Notes: a model not told the origin generated them from the letters alone. 64,000 nucleotides of DNA from an uncultured Finegoldia sp. (GCF_947252345.1 NZ_CAMXVC010000004.1:10627-74626), one strand, 5' to 3'; shown: positions 51,524-61,015, numbered from the stretch's first letter. Made by a program: numbers and translations.

Positions 51524-53050
51524 ATGAAAAAAACTGCAATAATATTAATGATTATAACGCTTATATCGAAAATGTTGGGATTGGTAAGAGAAACTACATT
51601 GGCTTATTTTTTTCCGACAGATGGTGCGGTAGCTAATGCTTTTTTGGTCTCGCAAATACTTCCAATAACCATAATCAGTTTATTTTCGGCGGGAATATCA
51701 ACGTCTTTCATACCTTTATACAATAAGATAGTTCATGACAATGGAAGAAAACAAGGTGATATCTTCACATCTAATATCAACAATATAGTCACTATTATAA
51801 TTATTTCTTTGATAATTGTACTAGAAATTTTCACACCTACTGTAGTAAAAATATTTGCTCCTGGATTTACTGGTTATACTAGAGAATTGACAATAAAGTT
51901 TATGAGGCTGACTCTATTTTCGATGATTCCATCAATTATCGCCTGCGTATTTAAAGGGTATCTCAATGCCAATAATCATTTTGTAGTTCAAAATTTACAA
52001 GGTTTTATAATGAATTTCTTTATAATCTTGGCTCTTATTATCTCTAAAAAATATGACGATAATATGATTGTCGGGGTTGGATTGTTGTTAGGAAATGCAC
52101 TTCAGTATGTTCCTTATTACTTCATAGCTAAAAGAAAAAAATTCAAATACTATAAAGTATTGGATTTTTCTGATAAAAACATAAAAATGATTGTCTTACT
52201 TTCTATTCCAATTATATTAGGAGTTTCGGTCAATCAAATAAATGTAATGGTTGACAAATCAATAGCGTCAACGGTTAGCACAAATGGTATTCCGATATTA
52301 AATTACGCTTCACGATTAATTGAATTTGTAACGGGAATAGTTATAGCAAATATATCGGTAATAATTTATCCGGAATTATCCCGCAATTTTATCGAAAATA
52401 ATTTAGTCAAAATGAAAGAAAGCATAATGAAATCAATGTCAATGATTTGTATTTTAGTGATTCCCGCTACAATAGGTCTATTAGTACTCTGCTTTCCAAT
52501 TACAAAAATGCTTTTTTTCAGAGGAGCTTTCACTATGAAAGATGTTACATCAACAGCAACGTGTATGTTTTTTTATTCACTTGGAATAATTGGTACTGCA
52601 ATCAGAGACATTTTATCTAAATCCTTTTATGCTATGAATGACACAAAAACGCCTACAATAAACTCTGTAATAATGGTTGCAATGAACATAATCGGGAATT
52701 TATTATTATCTAAGATATTTGGTTTAATTGGATTGGCAGTTGCTACCAGTATGTCATCATTAATAGGAGCATTGATGATTACTGTTCGTCTTTACAAAAA
52801 GATTGGCGATTTTAAAACTACTAAAAACTCTTTCAGGAATATTTTCAAAATGCTAATTGCCTCTCTTATAATGGGGATATTATCGTATTTTACATTCAAA
52901 TTTAGTAGTATAAAATTTAATAACAATATATCTTTAATGTTTTCAATAGCAGCAGCTTGCATATCTTATACTATTTGTATTTTTACAATGAAAGTAGATG
53001 AATTAAACGATATTATAAATTTTTACAAAAATAGAAGAAAAAAGAGATAG
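51524..53050 (+). CDS. murJ: Lipid II flippase MurJ (MviN family)
   Basis: Flips lipid-linked peptidoglycan precursor across the membrane. 508 residues, 13-14 membrane segments. MOP-superfamily features include GLVRETTLAYFFP at about 19-31 and the GLAVATSMSSLIG segment near 404-416. The ATG has AGGAG upstream. Single gene before the aspS leader; no terminator seen after it, though a perfect promoter follows at once. Confidence 0.93.
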   Translation: MKKTAIILMIITLISKMLGLVRETTLAYFFPTDGAVANAFLVSQILPITIISLFSAGISTSFIPLYNKIVHDNGRKQGDIFTSNINNIVTIIIISLIIVLEIFTPTVVKIFAPGFTGYTRELTIKFMRLTLFSMIPSIIACVFKGYLNANNHFVVQNLQGFIMNFFIILALIISKKYDDNMIVGVGLLLGNALQYVPYYFIAKRKKFKYYKVLDFSDKNIKMIVLLSIPIILGVSVNQINVMVDKSIASTVSTNGIPILNYASRLIEFVTGIVIANISVIIYPELSRNFIENNLVKMKESIMKSMSMICILVIPATIGLLVLCFPITKMLFFRGAFTMKDVTSTATCMFFYSLGIIGTAIRDILSKSFYAMNDTKTPTINSVIMVAMNIIGNLLLSKIFGLIGLAVATSMSSLIGALMITVRLYKKIGDFKTTKNSFRNIFKMLIASLIMGILSYFTFKFSSIKFNNNISLMFSIAAACISYTICIFTMKVDELNDIINFYKNRRKKR

Positions 53051-53051
53051 T

Positions 53052-53080
53052 TTGACAATTCATGAGTTTTTGACTATAAT
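53052..53080 (+). promoter_or_regulatory. Consensus promoter of aspS T-box leader
   Basis: Perfect TTGACA (53052-53057), a 17-base spacer and perfect TATAAT (53075-53080): a full-consensus sigma-A promoter just after the murJ stop codon. Confidence 0.88.
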
Positions 53081-53086
53081 TTTGAT

Positions 53087-53286
53087 ATAAAGACAGTGAT
53101 AAAAAGAGAGCATTATGATTGATTTAAAGAGAGATAAGGCTTGGTGTAACTTATTATTCATAGTAATTGCAGACATTTTTGAGTCGTTAATTCCGCTTAA
53201 TAGCGTTATAATTTAAAGTGAGGTTTACCTAATTAGGGTGGTACCGCGATTCAACTCGTCCCTTATCAGAGGGAGGAGTTTTTTAT
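53087..53286 (+). ncRNA. T-box leader (aspartate) of aspS
   Basis: T-box core AGGGTGGTACCGCG at 53235-53248. Terminator stem 53253-53263 with 53270-53280 (one mismatch), then a T run. The Stem I signature (AAGAGAGA ... GGTGTAA) is at about 53124-53150. Specifier GAC at 53172-53174 precedes ATTTTTGAG, aligning with the glyS and pheS leaders. GAC reads aspartate, matching aspS. Confidence 0.92.
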
Positions 53287-53300
53287 TTTAGGAGGTATTT

Positions 53301-55067
53301 ATGAGTAGTATGGGAAATCTTCGACGTACACATATGTGTGGCGATTTGAGGTTAAAAGATAATGGAAAAGAAGTAATTTTAATGGGATGGGTCCAAAAGT
53401 CTAGGAATTTAGGCTCATTAATCTTTATTGACTTGAGGGACAATACTGGAATAACTCAAATAGCGATTAAAGATGAAAACAAGGAAATTTTTGAAAAAGC
53501 AAAAAATGTTAAAAGTGAATACGTACTTTGCGTTAAAGGTATTGTAAACGAAAGAGAATCAAAAAATAGCAATTTAGAAACTGGGGAAATTGAAGTAATA
53601 GCAAATGAATTAATTGTCTTAGATACAGCAAATGTTCCACCAATTTATATTAAAGATGATGATAATGCACAAGAACAAGTAAGGTTGAAATACAGATATC
53701 TTGATTTAAGAAAACCAAATTTACAAAAAAATCTTAAATTAAGAGCGAAAACAAATAGATTGATTCGTGAATATTTAGACGAAAATGGATTCTATGAGAT
53801 TGAAACACCATTTTTAGGAAAACCAACTCCAGAAGGAGCAAGAGACTACTTGGTAGCTAGTAGAGTAAACGAACACAGTTTTTACGCACTTCCTCAATCC
53901 CCTCAATTGATGAAACAACTTTTGATGATTAGTGGTATGGACAGGTATTACCAAATAGTAAAATGTTTCAGAGATGAAGATTTGAGAGCAAATAGACAAC
54001 CAGAGTTCACACAAGTTGATATGGAAATGAGCTTTGTTGACCAAGAAGATGTAATGAAATTAAATGAGGGTTTGATAAAAAAAATCTTTAAAGAAATTAG
54101 AAATATTGATATTGAAACTCCTATAAAAAGAATGACTTACCAAGAAGCAATGGAAAAATACGGTTGTGATAAGCCTGATTTGAGATTTGGTTTCGAACTT
54201 AAAAACATAACTGATTTGGTAAAAAATTCTGACTTCCAAGTATTTTCTAGTTGTAACGAAAAAAATAAAAGTGTCCGTTGTATTAATATAGGAAATTACG
54301 AAAAAGATTTTTCGCGTAAGAAAATAGATAAATTAGAAAAATTTGTCAAGGAATATGGAGCAAAAGGATTAAGCTGGATTAGAGTTCACGATGGAGAAAT
54401 TCAATCATCAATAAAAAAATTCTTGACTGATGAAGAAATGAACTCAATTATTGAGTTTACAAAAGTAGAAGAAAATGCGTTAATATTTATTTTAGCAGAC
54501 AAAAATTCTACAGTATTCAATGGTTTAAGTGCTTTGCGTAATAAAATAGCTAGAGATTTGGACTTAGCAGATGACAATAAATTTGAATTTGTATGGATTG
54601 TTGATTTTCCTTTATTTGAATACGATGAAGAAGAAAATAGGTTTGTTGCAATGCACCATCCATTCACTATGCCGAACGAAGAAGACATTCAATATTTGTT
54701 AACTGACAAAGAAAAAGTCAGAGCAAAGGCTTATGATATTGTATGCAATGGCGATGAAATCGGAGGAGGTTCTATTAGAATTAACAACTCTGATTTGCAA
54801 AAAAAGATGTTTGAAGCATTAGAATTGACAGAGGAGGATATCGAAAATAAATTTGGATTTTTTGTCGAAGCATTTAATTATGGAACGCCTCCTCATGGTG
54901 GATTAGCTTATGGAATGGATAGATTGATGATGTTGTTGGTTGGTACTGACAACATAAAAGACGTTATAGCTTTCCCTAAGACACAATCTGCTACAGATTT
55001 ATTGACTGGTGCACCTACTCAAGTAGATGAAAAACAATTAAAAGAAATTCACATTAAATTAGACTGA
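53301..55067 (+). CDS. aspS: Aspartyl-tRNA synthetase
   Basis: Charges tRNA-Asp. 588 residues, the bacterial form with a GAD insert (about 290-420). N-terminal OB-fold anticodon domain (about 1-110), then class II motifs FLGKPTPEGARDYLVASR, PQSPQLMKQLLMISG, YQIVKCFRDEDLRANRQPEF and a C-terminal GLAYGMDRLMMLLVG. ATG with AGGAGGT. It is controlled by the aspartate T-box and starts an operon with tcdA. Whether it is discriminating or also charges tRNA-Asn cannot be settled from sequence alone; asnA is present elsewhere in the window. Confidence 0.97.
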   Translation: MSSMGNLRRTHMCGDLRLKDNGKEVILMGWVQKSRNLGSLIFIDLRDNTGITQIAIKDENKEIFEKAKNVKSEYVLCVKGIVNERESKNSNLETGEIEVIANELIVLDTANVPPIYIKDDDNAQEQVRLKYRYLDLRKPNLQKNLKLRAKTNRLIREYLDENGFYEIETPFLGKPTPEGARDYLVASRVNEHSFYALPQSPQLMKQLLMISGMDRYYQIVKCFRDEDLRANRQPEFTQVDMEMSFVDQEDVMKLNEGLIKKIFKEIRNIDIETPIKRMTYQEAMEKYGCDKPDLRFGFELKNITDLVKNSDFQVFSSCNEKNKSVRCINIGNYEKDFSRKKIDKLEKFVKEYGAKGLSWIRVHDGEIQSSIKKFLTDEEMNSIIEFTKVEENALIFILADKNSTVFNGLSALRNKIARDLDLADDNKFEFVWIVDFPLFEYDEEENRFVAMHHPFTMPNEEDIQYLLTDKEKVRAKAYDIVCNGDEIGGGSIRINNSDLQKKMFEALELTEEDIENKFGFFVEAFNYGTPPHGGLAYGMDRLMMLLVGTDNIKDVIAFPKTQSATDLLTGAPTQVDEKQLKEIHIKLD

Positions 55068-55068
55068 T

Positions 55069-55764
55069 ATGGATAAAAGATTTGAACGAACAAAACTCTT
55101 ACTAGGAGAAACAGAGCTTGAAAAAATCATCAACTCCAAAGTAATCGTAATTGGTTGCGGAGGAGTTGGTGGTTTTGCCATAGAAGCTTTGGCAAGATGT
55201 GGAGTGGGAACGATAGGTATAGTCGATTATGACATTATTGACATTACGAACATAAATAGACAAATTATTGCACTACAAGATACTGTGGGAAATTACAAAG
55301 TTGATGAATTTGAAAAAAGAATTAACAAAATTAATAGAGACTGCAAAGTAATTAAGTTTAAGGAAAAGTTTGACAAAAAAAGTGTTGATTTATTCAAACT
55401 TAAAGATTATAATTATGTTATAGATGCAATTGATTTAATTACTGCTAAATTAGATTTAGCAGAGTACTGTTATAAAAACGATATTAAATTAATTAGCTCT
55501 ATGGGTGCAGGTTCAAAATTAAATCCGTTTCTATTTAGAATAACTGATATCAAAAAAACACATACTTGTCCGATGGCAAGAGTTATGAGGAAAGAGTTAA
55601 AGAATAGAAATATCGATAAATTGACATGTATATGGTCTGATGAAAAAAGATCAGGAACAGTTGTTTCATCAAATGGAAGAAATGCACCAGCAAGTATAAG
55701 CTTCGTGCCATCATGTGTAGGTTTGATGATAGCATCTTATGTAATAAATGAATTGAGGTATTAA
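55069..55764 (+). CDS. tcdA: tRNA threonylcarbamoyladenosine dehydratase TcdA
   Basis: ThiF/E1-like enzyme that cyclises t6A to ct6A in tRNA. 231 residues. Nucleotide-binding VIVIGCGGVGGFAIEAL (about 25-41), an Asp-rich IDAIDLIT, GAGSKLNP, and a C-terminal SCVGLMIASYVINEL. The start is 2 bases after aspS. tRNA-linked role fits its position beside a synthetase. ATG site has weak ribosome-binding similarity, so translation may be coupled. Confidence 0.92.
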   Translation: MDKRFERTKLLLGETELEKIINSKVIVIGCGGVGGFAIEALARCGVGTIGIVDYDIIDITNINRQIIALQDTVGNYKVDEFEKRINKINRDCKVIKFKEKFDKKSVDLFKLKDYNYVIDAIDLITAKLDLAEYCYKNDIKLISSMGAGSKLNPFLFRITDIKKTHTCPMARVMRKELKNRNIDKLTCIWSDEKRSGTVVSSNGRNAPASISFVPSCVGLMIASYVINELRY

Positions 55765-55766
55765 TT

Positions 55767-56195
55767 TTGGCAAAAGAAGGTATGGTTATTAAAACTAACA
55801 AAAATAAAGCATCTGTTTTGATTACAAGAAAAGGCGCTTGTGGAGGAGAAGGTTGCAGCAAGTGTTCTGGTTGTGAACATAAGACGCAAGTAATCGTGTG
55901 TTCAAACTATGTAAATGCAAAAGTAGGAGATAGTGTTGAAATTTCAGGAGATGACAAATCAATGGTAAAATACACTGCGTTATTATATTTAGTTCCGTTA
56001 TCCTTCTTTTTGGTAAGTTTAATTTCCTCATATGCGTTACTAGAAAATCGTTTTGGCAATTATGAATTTATTTCTTTCTGCTTTGGATTACTAGGATTAT
56101 TAATTGGTTATCTAATTGTAAAAATTATAGATAAAAAATTTGTTGATAGTGATTTAGTGCACATCACAAAAATAAATGGAGGTTTGTATGAATAA
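55767..56195 (+). CDS. RseC/MucC-type SoxR-reducing protein
   Basis: 142 residues. N-terminal cysteine cluster CGGEGCSKCSGC (about 25-36), a small beta region, then two membrane segments (about 72-95 and 105-125). The family (RseC/RsxE-associated) is linked to redox control with the Rnf complex. Start is TTG at 55767, with TGAGGT eight bases upstream. An ATG at 55782 would remove only five residues and has poor spacing. It overlaps glyA by eight bases. Confidence 0.82.
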   Translation: MAKEGMVIKTNKNKASVLITRKGACGGEGCSKCSGCEHKTQVIVCSNYVNAKVGDSVEISGDDKSMVKYTALLYLVPLSFFLVSLISSYALLENRFGNYEFISFCFGLLGLLIGYLIVKIIDKKFVDSDLVHITKINGGLYE

Positions 56196-57426
56196 TTGTA
56201 GACAAAATTTAGAGAATTTTGATTCAGAGGTATTTGGTTATTTAAATGACGAAATAACTAGGCAAGAAGATCATATAGAATTGATCGCATCTGAAAATTT
56301 TGTTTCAAAGGCTGTCTTAGAAACAATGGGAACTGAGTTGACGAATAAATACGCCGAAGGTTATCCTGGCAAGAGATATTACGGTGGTTGTGAAAACGTT
56401 GATAAAATTGAACAATTAGCTATTGATAGAATGAAAAAATTGTTCAATGCTGATCATGCAAATGTTCAACCTCATTGTGGAGCTAACGCCAATATTGCTG
56501 TATATATAGCGGTTCTTAATCCAGGAGATACAGTACTAGGAATGAGACTTACAGAAGGAGGACACTTAACTCATGGTTCATCTGTTAATATGTCTGGTAA
56601 GTACTTTAACTTTGTGGATTATGGCGTTGATCCTGAGACTGGAAGGATTGATTATGAAAACGTTAGACAAATAGCACTAGAACACAAACCAAAACTAATT
56701 GTAGCAGGTGCTTCAGCCTATCCTAGAATAATAGATTTCAAAAAATTCAGAGAAATAGCTGACGAAGTTGGCGCTTACTTAATGGTTGACATGGCACATA
56801 TCGCTGGTTTGGTAGCTACTGGAGACCATCCAAGTCCTGTTCCATATGCTGATTTTGTCACAACAACAACTCACAAAACATTGAGAGGTCCTAGAGGCGG
56901 TGCAATCCTTTGCAAAGAAGAACACAAAAAACTATTAGACAAATCGGTATTTCCAGGATTTCAGGGGGGACCATTAGAACATATAATAGCAGCAAAAGCT
57001 GTTTGTTTCAAAGAAGCTTTACAACCAGAATTTACCGAGTACACTCATCAAATTTTGAAAAACGCAAAAGCTATGGAAAAAGTATTTCTTGACAATGGTG
57101 TCACATTAGTTTCTGGTGGTACCGACAATCATTTACTATTAATAGATTGCAGAAGCTTCTCAATGACAGGTAAGCAAGCTGAATCTGTGTTGAGTGAAGT
57201 GAATATTACGACAAATAAAAACACTATTCCTAATGACCCTGAAACACCTTTTGTTACTAGCGGTATAAGAATTGGAACGCCAGCAATTACTACTAGAGGA
57301 TTGAAGGAACAAGAAGCTTCTAAAGTTGCTGAATTAATGCTAGACGCACTAAAACAACGTAGACCAGTAGAAGAAATTAAAAAAGATGTTGTAGAATTAA
57401 TGCGTAAGTTCCCAATTTATAAATAA
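56188..57426 (+). CDS. glyA: Serine hydroxymethyltransferase
   Basis: Interconverts serine and glycine with tetrahydrofolate; PLP enzyme of 412 residues. Signatures HIELIASENFVS (about 29-40), HGSSVNMSGKYF and the PLP lysine in TTTHKTLRGPRGG at about 226-238. ATG 56188 has TGGAGGT at 56177-56183; an in-frame ATG at 56176 overlaps that site. Ends at a strong terminator. It links to the folate cassette at 24-27 kb through its cofactor. Confidence 0.98.
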   Translation: MNNCRQNLENFDSEVFGYLNDEITRQEDHIELIASENFVSKAVLETMGTELTNKYAEGYPGKRYYGGCENVDKIEQLAIDRMKKLFNADHANVQPHCGANANIAVYIAVLNPGDTVLGMRLTEGGHLTHGSSVNMSGKYFNFVDYGVDPETGRIDYENVRQIALEHKPKLIVAGASAYPRIIDFKKFREIADEVGAYLMVDMAHIAGLVATGDHPSPVPYADFVTTTTHKTLRGPRGGAILCKEEHKKLLDKSVFPGFQGGPLEHIIAAKAVCFKEALQPEFTEYTHQILKNAKAMEKVFLDNGVTLVSGGTDNHLLLIDCRSFSMTGKQAESVLSEVNITTNKNTIPNDPETPFVTSGIRIGTPAITTRGLKEQEASKVAELMLDALKQRRPVEEIKKDVVELMRKFPIYK

Positions 57427-57432
57427 AAATTT

Positions 57433-57475
57433 AAGCTAATACCAACCGAATATTTGGTTAGTATTAGCTTTTTTT
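57433..57475 (+). terminator. Terminator after glyA
   Basis: A 15-bp stem with one mismatch (57433-57447 with 57456-57470), then a T run. Confidence 0.93.
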
Positions 57476-57492
57476 ACATACATATTGTATAT

Positions 57493-57521
57493 TTTACATA
57501 GTTTATGGTATCATTTATAAA
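57493..57521 (+). promoter_or_regulatory. Probable promoter of der-plsY-ackA
   Basis: TTTACA at 57493-57498, a 17-base spacer and TATAAA at 57516-57521. An alternative extended -10 (TGGTATCAT, 57506-57514) lies in the same stretch, so the exact start is uncertain. Confidence 0.5.
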
Positions 57522-57537
57522 GAAATGAGGTGATAAA

Positions 57538-58854
57538 ATGGCAAAACCAGTTGTTTGCATCGTGGGTAGAGCTAACGTTGGCAAATCTACATTATTTAAC
57601 AAATTAATTCGAAAAAGAATTGCCATAACACAGGATGACCCTGGTGTTACTAGAGATAGATTATATATGGAAGCAGAGTGGCAAAATAAATACTTTACAG
57701 TAGTAGATACTGGAGGTCTTGAGCCTAAAAGTGACGAAATAATAACTAAAAACATAAAAAAACAAACAGAACTTGCAATTGAAACAGCGGATGTTATTTT
57801 ATTCATGGTTGACGGAAAACAAGGTATTACTCCAATTGATATGGAAGTTGCCGATATGCTAAGAAGAACAAGAAAACCTGTTATATTAGTTGTTAATAAA
57901 ATAGATCACATAAAACAAAAAGAGAATATATATGATTTTTATAACTTGGGTTTTTATGAAATCTTCCCAATTAGTGCTACAAATTCAATGGGGCTTGGGG
58001 ATTTATTAGAATCCGTTGTTTCGAAGTTTGATGATAAATCTGACACAGAATCAGAAGAAGATATTACAAAAGTATGTCTTATTGGCAAGCCGAATGTAGG
58101 TAAAAGTTCGTTGATAAATAGTTTATTAAACGAGGAAAGAATGATTGTAACGGATATTGCTGGAACAACGAGAGATGCTATAGATTCAAAAATAAATTAC
58201 AAAGGAAATGAATATATTTTTATAGATACAGCAGGTCTAAGAAAAAAGAAGAAAATTGATTCTGAAGTTGAAAGATACTCTGTTGTTAGAACTTTATCGG
58301 CCATTGACCGATCTGATATTTGCGTATTGATGATTGATGCTAAAGAAGGTGTTAGCGAACAAGACACTAAAATCTTAGGGTATGCTCATGACCAAGGCAA
58401 AGGAATGATTATTCTCGTCAATAAATGGGATTTAATCGAAAAAAACACAAATACAATGAATGAATTTAAAAAAGATATCAGATCTAAATTGGGTTTTGTG
58501 TTGTATGTTCCTATTGTTTTTATCAGCGTAAAAGAAAACAAGAGAATAGATACATTGTTTACTGAAATTGAAAAACTAGACAATAATTATTCAATGAGAA
58601 TAAGTACCGGCGTATTGAATGATGTTATATCGAAAGCTGTATTATTAAATCCGCCACCTTCGGATAAGGGTGTCAGGTTAAAGATATTTTACATTACCCA
58701 AATCGAAGCAAGACCACCTAAGTTTCTTGTGTTCATAAACAGAAATGATTTAATGCATTTTTCTTATCAAAGATATCTTGAAAATCAATTGAGAGAAAAT
58801 TTTAGCTTCGAAGGTGTTCCATTGCAATTTGAATTTAAAACTAGGGGAAAATAG
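57538..58854 (+). CDS. der: Ribosome biogenesis GTPase Der (EngA)
   Basis: Essential two-domain GTPase for 50S assembly, 438 residues. GTPase 1 has GRANVGKSTLFN (about 9-20) and DTGGLEP; GTPase 2 has GKPNVGKSSLIN (about 183-194) and DTAGLRKK. A KH-like domain closes the protein (about 355-438). ATG with TGAGGTG. The stop overlaps the GTG start of plsY by one base. Confidence 0.98.
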   Translation: MAKPVVCIVGRANVGKSTLFNKLIRKRIAITQDDPGVTRDRLYMEAEWQNKYFTVVDTGGLEPKSDEIITKNIKKQTELAIETADVILFMVDGKQGITPIDMEVADMLRRTRKPVILVVNKIDHIKQKENIYDFYNLGFYEIFPISATNSMGLGDLLESVVSKFDDKSDTESEEDITKVCLIGKPNVGKSSLINSLLNEERMIVTDIAGTTRDAIDSKINYKGNEYIFIDTAGLRKKKKIDSEVERYSVVRTLSAIDRSDICVLMIDAKEGVSEQDTKILGYAHDQGKGMIILVNKWDLIEKNTNTMNEFKKDIRSKLGFVLYVPIVFISVKENKRIDTLFTEIEKLDNNYSMRISTGVLNDVISKAVLLNPPPSDKGVRLKIFYITQIEARPPKFLVFINRNDLMHFSYQRYLENQLRENFSFEGVPLQFEFKTRGK

Positions 58855-59462
58855 TGGATAAGTTATTATTAGTTCTATTAGGCGTTATTTGTTACTTTAT
58901 TGGTAATATTAGTGGCTCAATAGCTATCTCAAAGTTAGTATACAAACAAGATATAAGAAATTTGGGAAGCGGAAATGCTGGAGCAACAAACGCATTAAGA
59001 GTATATGGAAAAAAAATCGGATTATTTACTTTTTTTATTGATTTTTTTAAAGGAATAATATGTTCATATTTAGGCTTTAAATTTTTCGGCAATTTAGGTA
59101 TACTAGTATGTGGGTTTTTATGTGTTATGGGACACATATTGCCAGTAATATATAATTTTAAAGGCGGAAAAGGTATTGCGACTTCATTCGGCGTACTTAT
59201 GTTCGCACAACCTTTACAAACTTTAATTTTATTTATGATGTTTTTAATAGCTGTTATTGTGACGAAATATGTTTCAGTTGGAAGCATTTTAGCTTGCGTA
59301 TTAGCTATTGTATATGGACTTATTTACATGAAAAATGATATATGGATTGGGCTTATTTATGTTTTAGTTGGAGCAATATCTTTATTTAAACATAAGGGAA
59401 ATATAATTAGACTGATGCATGGTCAAGAAAGTAAATTAGGTAAAAATAGGAGGAAAAGATGA
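58854..59462 (+). CDS. plsY: Acyl-phosphate:glycerol-3-phosphate acyltransferase PlsY
   Basis: Membrane acyltransferase starting phospholipid synthesis, 202 residues, about five membrane segments. LGSGNAGATNALRVYG (about 38-53) is the family signature, and NFKGGKGIATSFGV (near 99-112) holds the phosphate-binding loop. GTG start at 58854. It works with PlsX, encoded 1.5 kb downstream. It overlaps ackA by four bases (ATGA). Confidence 0.97.
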   Translation: MDKLLLVLLGVICYFIGNISGSIAISKLVYKQDIRNLGSGNAGATNALRVYGKKIGLFTFFIDFFKGIICSYLGFKFFGNLGILVCGFLCVMGHILPVIYNFKGGKGIATSFGVLMFAQPLQTLILFMMFLIAVIVTKYVSVGSILACVLAIVYGLIYMKNDIWIGLIYVLVGAISLFKHKGNIIRLMHGQESKLGKNRRKR

Positions 59463-60640
59463 AAGTATTAGTAATTAATTGTGGTAGTTCTTCGTTAAAA
59501 TATCAATTATTTGATATGACTGATGAAAGTGTATTGTGTAAAGGATTAGTAGAAAGAATAGGTATTGATGGTTCAAAATTAACTCACAAAGTTAATGATG
59601 AAAAATTAGTAGTTGAAGAACCTATGAAAGACCACACAGAGGCTATTAATCACGTGTTCAAAGCATTATTAGATGACAAATACGGTGTTATTAAGAGCTT
59701 AGATGAAGTTTCTGCAATAGGTCATAGGGTACTTCATGGTGGAGATAAATTAACTGAATCTTGTGTAATTGATGATAAGGTTAAGGATAAAGTTAGAGAA
59801 TTTATAAAATTTGGACCTCTTCACAATCCAGCAAATTTAATGGGAATTGAAGCTTGTGAAAAATTAGCTCCTGGAAAGAAGAATATCGCTGTATTCGATA
59901 CTGCTTTCCACCAAACAATGCCTGCTAAAACTTATATGTATGCAATTCCTTACGAATACTATGAAGATTACAGATTAAGAAAATTTGGATTCCATGGAAC
60001 AAGCCACAGATATATTACATTGAGAACACAACAATTATTAGGAAAAGACGACATCAACATAATCACAGTACATTTAGGAAATGGCTCTTCAATTGCTGCC
60101 GTTAAACATGGTAAATGCTATGATACAACAATGGGACTTACTCCGTTAGAAGGACTTTTAATGGGAACTAGAAGTGGTGATATTGACCCTACAGTTATGA
60201 CATTCCTAATGAATGAAAAAGGATATTCAGCAGATGAAATGAATCAAATTTTAAATAAAAAATCTGGAGTATTAGGGGTATCAGGAATTAGTTCTGACTT
60301 TAGAGATTTAGAAGAAGAAGCTAAAAAAGGAAATGAAAGAGCACAATTAGCTTTAGATATGTTCATTGAAAGAGTTAAGAGATATGTAGGTGGATATATG
60401 GCTGAATTGGGACACGTAGATGCAATTTGTTTCGCTGGTGGTATTGGAGAAAACTCTTCATCAATGAGAAAAGATATTTTAGACACTTTTGAAGAATTAG
60501 GTGTTAAATTAGACCTTGAAAAGAACAACACTCGTGAAGAGGCTTTGATTTCTTCTGACGATTCAAAAGTAAAAGTATATGTTGTTCCAACAAACGAAGA
60601 ATTAATGATTGCTAGAGATACTTTGAACTTAGCAAAATAA
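59459..60640 (+). CDS. ackA: Acetate kinase
   Basis: Interconverts acetyl phosphate and acetate with ADP/ATP; the main ATP-yielding fermentation step in many anaerobes. 393 residues. Signatures NCGSSSLKYQLFD (about 5-17), AVFDTAFHQTMP and GLTPLEGLLMGTRSGDIDP (about 226-244), and GGIGENSSSMR. ATG has AGGAGG just upstream in plsY. No pta is adjacent. A perfect promoter for rpmF follows it. Confidence 0.98.
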   Translation: MKVLVINCGSSSLKYQLFDMTDESVLCKGLVERIGIDGSKLTHKVNDEKLVVEEPMKDHTEAINHVFKALLDDKYGVIKSLDEVSAIGHRVLHGGDKLTESCVIDDKVKDKVREFIKFGPLHNPANLMGIEACEKLAPGKKNIAVFDTAFHQTMPAKTYMYAIPYEYYEDYRLRKFGFHGTSHRYITLRTQQLLGKDDINIITVHLGNGSSIAAVKHGKCYDTTMGLTPLEGLLMGTRSGDIDPTVMTFLMNEKGYSADEMNQILNKKSGVLGVSGISSDFRDLEEEAKKGNERAQLALDMFIERVKRYVGGYMAELGHVDAICFAGGIGENSSSMRKDILDTFEELGVKLDLEKNNTREEALISSDDSKVKVYVVPTNEELMIARDTLNLAK

Positions 60641-60651
60641 TAATATTTTTA

Positions 60652-60680
60652 TTGACAACTGAACATTATTATATTATAAT
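60652..60680 (+). promoter_or_regulatory. Consensus promoter of rpmF
   Basis: Perfect TTGACA (60652-60657), a 17-base spacer and perfect TATAAT (60675-60680). Confidence 0.88.
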
Positions 60681-60703
60681 TAACTACGTTGTTTGTATAA
60701 ATT

Positions 60704-60727
60704 TTAAGGATTATGTCCTTAAGGAGG
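60704..60727 (+). promoter_or_regulatory. Hairpin adjoining the rpmF ribosome binding site
   Basis: A 7-bp perfect stem TTAAGGA/TCCTTAA (60704-60710 with 60716-60722), loop TTATG, whose right arm overlaps the first two bases of the AAGGAGG (60721-60727) used by rpmF. It could adjust translation of L32. Confidence 0.5.
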
Positions 60728-60733
60728 TGTAGC

Positions 60734-60922
60734 ATGGCAGTACCAAAGAGAAAAACTTCTAAGACTAGAAGAGATAAAAGAAGAGCTTCTTCGTATAAAC
60801 TACCAAGAGTTACTATAACTACATGTTCTAATTGTGGTTCTCCTAAATTACCTCACAGAGTATGTAAAGAGTGTGGGTATTACGACGGAAAAGAAGTTGT
60901 AGATAACTCAGAACAAAACTAA
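60734..60922 (+). CDS. rpmF: 50S ribosomal protein L32
   Basis: 62-residue ribosomal protein L32 with the zinc ribbon CSNCGSPKLPHRVCKECG (near 32-49). The start is the ATG at 60734 (MAVPKRKTSK), with AAGGAGG seven bases upstream; an in-frame ATG 21 bases earlier lies in the leader hairpin. The DUF177/YceD gene that usually precedes rpmF in Firmicutes is absent here. It has its own strong promoter and terminator. Confidence 0.97.
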   Translation: MAVPKRKTSKTRRDKRRASSYKLPRVTITTCSNCGSPKLPHRVCKECGYYDGKEVVDNSEQN

Positions 60923-60929
60923 AAGAGAG

Positions 60930-60961
60930 AGTCGTTTAATTTTCATTAAGCGACTTTTTTA
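60930..60961 (+). terminator. Terminator after rpmF
   Basis: An 11-bp stem with one G-U pair (60930-60940 with 60945-60955), loop TTTC, then a T run. Confidence 0.92.
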
Positions 60962-61015
60962 TTTGTTTAATTCATTAATAATCTATATTGTGATAAAATA
61001 AATAAGAGGTGAAAT

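Noticed and set aside
60713..60733. Seven-codon N-terminal extension of L32
   Set aside because: It overlaps the hairpin and ribosome binding site; L32 proteins start MAVPKRK.
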